The position numbers were made by a program, and so were the translations under genes. The notes below the pieces were generated by a model. The model ran no database searches and was not told the DNA's origin. It worked only from the letters and a program-made list of their open reading frames with translations. Below are positions 60,942-64,000 of a stretch of 64,000 nucleotides of DNA, in pieces. The DNA comes from Pseudoxanthomonas sangjuensis (GTDB lineage: Bacteria > Pseudomonadota > Gammaproteobacteria > Xanthomonadales > Xanthomonadaceae): positions 1 to 64,000 of the forward strand of contig NZ_PDWR01000011.1 of the NCBI RefSeq assembly GCF_010211755.1. Direction: 5' to 3'. Each line of letters starts with the position of its first letter. Positions within the stretch are counted from its first letter, which is position 1.

Positions 60942-61565
60942 ATGCGCCGCATCCTGCTGATCGACGACCACGCCATCGTGCGCGAAGGCTTCAAGCGCCT
61001 GTTCGAGGGCGCGGAGGACTTCACCGTCGTCGCCGAGGCGACGAGTGCCGACGAAGCGCTGGCGGCGGCGCGCAACCTGCAGCCGGACATCGCCGTGGTC
61101 GACCTCAACCTTGGCGGCGGGGGCAGCGGACTGGCGTTGCTCCCGCAACTGGCGGTGGCCGCACCCGCGGCGAAACGGGTCGTGCTGAGCATGCACGACG
61201 ACCCGGGCCTGGTATTGCGCGCGCTCGACAGCGGTGCGCACGGATACGTCACCAAGGCGGTCGCCCACGACGAACTGCCGGCCCTGTTGCGGCGACTGGA
61301 CGAAGGCGGCGTCGTGCTCAGCAGCGACCTGTCCCGGCCCGCCGGCCAGGTGCGACAGGCGTCCAGCCTGACCGAGCGCGAACGGGAAACCCTGCGCGGC
61401 CTGCTGTCGGACCGTCCGCCCAAGGCCATCGCCGCGGATCTCGGCATCAGCGACAAGACCCTGTACCGGCATCGCGCCAACCTGATGGAGAAGCTGGGCG
61501 CGCGCAGCCAGGGCGATCTGGTGCGGATCGCGCGCGAGCGCGGCCTGCTGCTGGATGCCGGCTAA
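60942..61565 (+). CDS. NarL/FixJ family response regulator
   Basis: A 207-residue two-component regulator. The receiver domain has the acidic pair IDDH (Asp8-Asp9), phosphoacceptor Asp54 (VVDLNLGG), switch Ser in VVLSMHDD and Lys in GYVTKAV. A LuxR-type HTH follows (LTEREREtLRGLL region, recognition AADLGISDKTLYRHRANLM). It is divergently paired with the HisKA_3 kinase, so both promoters share an 83 bp region that may be autoregulated. Confidence 0.92.
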   Translation: MRRILLIDDHAIVREGFKRLFEGAEDFTVVAEATSADEALAAARNLQPDIAVVDLNLGGGGSGLALLPQLAVAAPAAKRVVLSMHDDPGLVLRALDSGAHGYVTKAVAHDELPALLRRLDEGGVVLSSDLSRPAGQVRQASSLTERERETLRGLLSDRPPKAIAADLGISDKTLYRHRANLMEKLGARSQGDLVRIARERGLLLDAG

Positions 61566-61663
61566 CGGCGCGGCCGGTCCGTGGCGGCGAAAAATTCGCA
61601 TTGTCGCGCGGCCCGCCGGACGCAATGCTGGCAAGGCCGTCGACCGGAAACGCAGGAGGAGCC

Positions 61664-61840
61664 ATGGCGCAGTGCCAGACATGCCGCACCAGCGGCGCCA
61701 ACATGAAACGCTGCAAGAAGTGCAACAGCTTCTGGTGCCAGAACTGCGCCACTGCCGGCAGGGGGCCCTATCCCAAACAGTCGGCCGGCAACAAGTGCCC
61801 CTATTGCGGAACGTTGAACCAGATCGAACCTTTCAGGTAG
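61664..61840 (+). CDS. small zinc-ribbon protein
   Basis: A 58-residue protein with four C-x2-C type pairs: CQTC, CKKC/CQNC and CPYC, consistent with one or two zinc-binding knuckles (CQTCRTSGANMKRCKKC, CPYCGTLNQ). An AGGAGGAG ribosome binding site precedes the ATG. It lies 98 bp after the response regulator. No family is recognised beyond the zinc-ribbon pattern; it may bind nucleic acid. Confidence 0.75.
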   Translation: MAQCQTCRTSGANMKRCKKCNSFWCQNCATAGRGPYPKQSAGNKCPYCGTLNQIEPFR

Positions 61841-61913
61841 CCCGGCGCCGGCCAGGGCCGGTGGCCGGCCGGTAATGCCTGAATCCCGCGGCGGCGGTCG
61901 CGGTGCGGGAATG

Positions 61914-61939
61914 CGAAGGCCGGCTTGCGCCGGCCTTCG
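61914..61939. terminator. bidirectional terminator
   Basis: Stem CGAAGGCCGGC/GCCGGCCTTCG around a TTGC loop, between the convergent zinc-ribbon and M2 genes. Confidence 0.7.
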
Positions 61940-61962
61940 TGCATCGCGGGGTTGCGGACGTC

Positions 61963-63951
61963 TCAGCCCTGCCTGGCCGGCGCCGCCGATTCGGCCTTTG
62001 CCGCGGCCGGTTGCGCCTGCCAGCCGCAGGCCTGGCCCTGGTTCTGCTGCTTCAGCCATTCGTCCAGCGGCGCGAAGTATTCCAGCAGCGGCGCGGCGTC
62101 GAGCCTGTCGCTGCCGGTGAGTTCCTTCAGCGTGCCCTGCCATGGCTGGCTGGCGCCTTTTTCCAGCATCGCCCAGAACTTCTGGCCGGCGGCCTTGTTG
62201 CCGTAGAAGGTGCATTCGTACAGCGGGCCGGTGTAGCCGGCCGCGTCGCACAGGCCCTTGTAGAACTGGAACTGCAGCACGTGCGACAGGAAGTAGCGCA
62301 GGTACGGCGTGTTGCCCGGCACGTGGTACTTCGCACCCGGGTCGAAGAATTCCTCGCCGCGCGGCGTCGCCGGGGCCACGCCCTGGTACTTCGCCTTCAG
62401 TTCCCACCATGCCTGGTTGTAGTGGTCGGGCTTGATCGAGCCGTCGAACACGCCCCAGCGCCAGTGGTCGATCATCAGGCCGAACGGCAGGAACGCCACC
62501 TTCTGCAGCGCCATGCGCATCTGCGCGTTGACCAGCGCTTCCTTGCTCCGCTGCTGCTCGCCGACCAGGCCGACCGACTTCAGGTATTCCGGGGTCATCG
62601 CCAGCACGATGGTGTCGCCGATCGCCTCGTGGAAGCCGTCGTTGGCGCCGCCCTGGAAGATCGGCGGCAGCTTGTTGTAGGCCAGGTAGTAATAGACGTG
62701 GCCCAGCTCGTGGTAGATGGTGGTGAATTCCTCTTCGGTCGGCTCGATGCACATCTTGGTGCGCACGTCGCCGGCCATGTCGATGTCCCAGGCGCTGGCG
62801 TGGCAGACCACGTCGCGGTCCAGCGGCTTGATGAACTGGGTTTTCCGCCAGTAGCTGTCGGGCAGCCCGGGCATGCCCAGCGAGGTGTAGAAATCCTGCG
62901 CGCGCTCGGTCATGCGCTTGGCCACGTCGAGCTTGGCGGCGCGCTCGGCCAGGAAGGCCTGTTCGGCGGTCGGATCGGCGCCGGCCTTCTGCAACTCGCG
63001 CTCCAGGTCGGTCTGGTACTGCTTCTGCAGCGAGCCGGTGATGTCGAGGCTGCCGGCGTCCCTGTACGGTTCCATCAGGTCCCACAGGTTGCTCCAGTCC
63101 TGCTGCCACATGTTGCCGGTCAGGTGCGCCGGCAGCAGGCCGCCGTCGACCTCGCCGCGCGCGCCGTACTGCTTGACCAGCTGGGTGCGGGCGTAGCAAT
63201 GCAACTGCTCGTACAGCGGCTTGACCTGGCCCCACAGGCGGTCGGTCTCGGCGGCGATCTGCGCCGGCGGCATGTCGTAGCCGCTGCGCCACATTTCGCC
63301 GGCGTCGGCGTAGCCCATCTCCTTCGCGCCTTCGTTGACCAGTTCGGCGAAGCGGACGTAGTCCTGTTTCATCGGGATCGAAATGGTGTGCCAGCCCTGC
63401 CAGGCATCGAGCTGCTTGCCGTAGTCGCGGTTGCTGGCCAGCACCTGCGAGAGTTCGCCGATCTGCCGGCACTTCTTTCCGTCGCCTTCGCCGGTGCAGT
63501 AGCTGCCGGAACCGTACATGCCGCCCATGCGCGAGGCGATCTGCGCCAGTTCGGCGAGCTTCTCCGGGTCCTTCGGCGCCGGCATCGCGGTCATCAGCTT
63601 CAGCAACTGGATCGCGCGCGCGGTCTCCGGCTTCATCTGCTGGCCTTCGAACCGCCTGGCCTGTTCTATCCAGCCGTTCAACTGCGCCAGGTAGCGCTCG
63701 TTGTACTTGGCTTCCAGCAGTTGGGTGTCGTCGTTGATGTAGGTCGCCGACAGCCATTGCGAGGCGGACAGCTCCGGGTACATCTCGCGCAGCTCGTCGT
63801 TGACCCGGGCGACGAACTGGTCGGCGTTCTCGTCTTTCGGCACGGACGGCGTGGCGGCGGATCCGGCGGGTTGTTCGGGCTTCTTGCAGGCGGCGAGCGC
63901 GGCCAGGCAGGCGCCCAGGGCGGCGACGGTCAACAGGCGATGGTGGTTCAC
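61963..63951 (-). CDS. M2 family peptidyl-dipeptidase, lipoprotein
   Basis: A 662-residue ACE-like zinc dipeptidyl carboxypeptidase. The signal peptide ends in lipobox LAAC (Cys about 22). The zinc motif HELGHVYYYLAY is near residue 413, with the third ligand Glu in GFHEAIGDTIVLA. The chloride- and substrate-site region ATPRGEEFFDPGAKYHVPG is present. Bacterial homologues (Xanthomonas XcACE) remove C-terminal dipeptides. With the M1 and S9 enzymes it fits an exported peptide-degrading set. The gene is complete in the window. Confidence 0.93.
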   Translation of the reverse strand: MNHHRLLTVAALGACLAALAACKKPEQPAGSAATPSVPKDENADQFVARVNDELREMYPELSASQWLSATYINDDTQLLEAKYNERYLAQLNGWIEQARRFEGQQMKPETARAIQLLKLMTAMPAPKDPEKLAELAQIASRMGGMYGSGSYCTGEGDGKKCRQIGELSQVLASNRDYGKQLDAWQGWHTISIPMKQDYVRFAELVNEGAKEMGYADAGEMWRSGYDMPPAQIAAETDRLWGQVKPLYEQLHCYARTQLVKQYGARGEVDGGLLPAHLTGNMWQQDWSNLWDLMEPYRDAGSLDITGSLQKQYQTDLERELQKAGADPTAEQAFLAERAAKLDVAKRMTERAQDFYTSLGMPGLPDSYWRKTQFIKPLDRDVVCHASAWDIDMAGDVRTKMCIEPTEEEFTTIYHELGHVYYYLAYNKLPPIFQGGANDGFHEAIGDTIVLAMTPEYLKSVGLVGEQQRSKEALVNAQMRMALQKVAFLPFGLMIDHWRWGVFDGSIKPDHYNQAWWELKAKYQGVAPATPRGEEFFDPGAKYHVPGNTPYLRYFLSHVLQFQFYKGLCDAAGYTGPLYECTFYGNKAAGQKFWAMLEKGASQPWQGTLKELTGSDRLDAAPLLEYFAPLDEWLKQQNQGQACGWQAQPAAAKAESAAPARQG

Positions 63952-64000
63952 GAACGGCTCTCGGACAGGTGGTCGGGGACCGGAAACCGCAGGCTAGTGG

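Overview
The window is high-GC gammaproteobacterial chromosome. Gene content and order fit the Lysobacteraceae/Xanthomonadaceae (Lysobacter, Luteimonas or Thermomonas-like): pyrG..eno-ftsB-ispD-ispF-truD-surE-pcm-yqaA-nlpD, then rlmE-ftsH-folP-miaA-hfq-hflX-hflK-hflC-purA, with M1, M2 and S9 exported peptidases and GTAG-type palindromic repeats between genes. The genus is an inference from family resemblance; no rRNA gene is present.

The left edge (1-2210) is a decayed integron. Four small gene cassettes read leftward, each followed by an attC site of the classical ~60 bp type. An integrase gene reads the opposite way, as in a normal integron, but only its first ~71 codons survive. The tail of an IS110-family transposase abuts the outermost attC, which has lost its R' box. 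The intI remnant breaks off about 20 bp from the stop codon of an alkaline phosphatase gene.

2208-16459 carries ordinary chromosomal genes: alkaline phosphatase lipoprotein, dicarboxylate symporter, GNAT acetyltransferase, hotdog thioesterase, two tandem NlpC/P60 endopeptidases, SlyD, a DadA-like oxidoreductase, a DUF418 membrane protein, an N-formylglutamate amidohydrolase, an S9 peptidase and ParE. Two small secreted charged proteins follow. pyrG and eno are separated by two AT-richer genes of unknown function where kdsA would be expected in relatives.

20806-39778 is the conserved housekeeping core: glycolysis and septum assembly (eno, ftsB), MEP isoprenoid pathway (ispD, ispF), RNA modification (truD, rlmE, miaA), protein repair and quality control (surE, pcm, ftsH, hflX, hflK, hflC), envelope lysis control (nlpD), folate and purine synthesis (folP, purA) and the RNA chaperone Hfq. 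Many genes overlap by 4 bp and are probably translationally coupled. rpoS does not follow nlpD.

39779-64000 is more variable. It holds a GTAG inverted-repeat pair next to a truncated IS110 element that keeps a structured 5' leader (possible bridge-RNA remnant), a periplasmic RidA-like protein, a VOC protein, a flavoprotein, YaeQ, an acyltransferase, a coupled GH92-GH20 glycosidase pair, an M1 aminopeptidase, gcvP behind a tandem glycine riboswitch, a Bcr/CflA exporter, several unknowns, a divergent MASE1-type histidine kinase/NarL-type regulator pair, and an M2 peptidase lipoprotein. No rRNA, tRNA, CRISPR array or complete prophage was seen.
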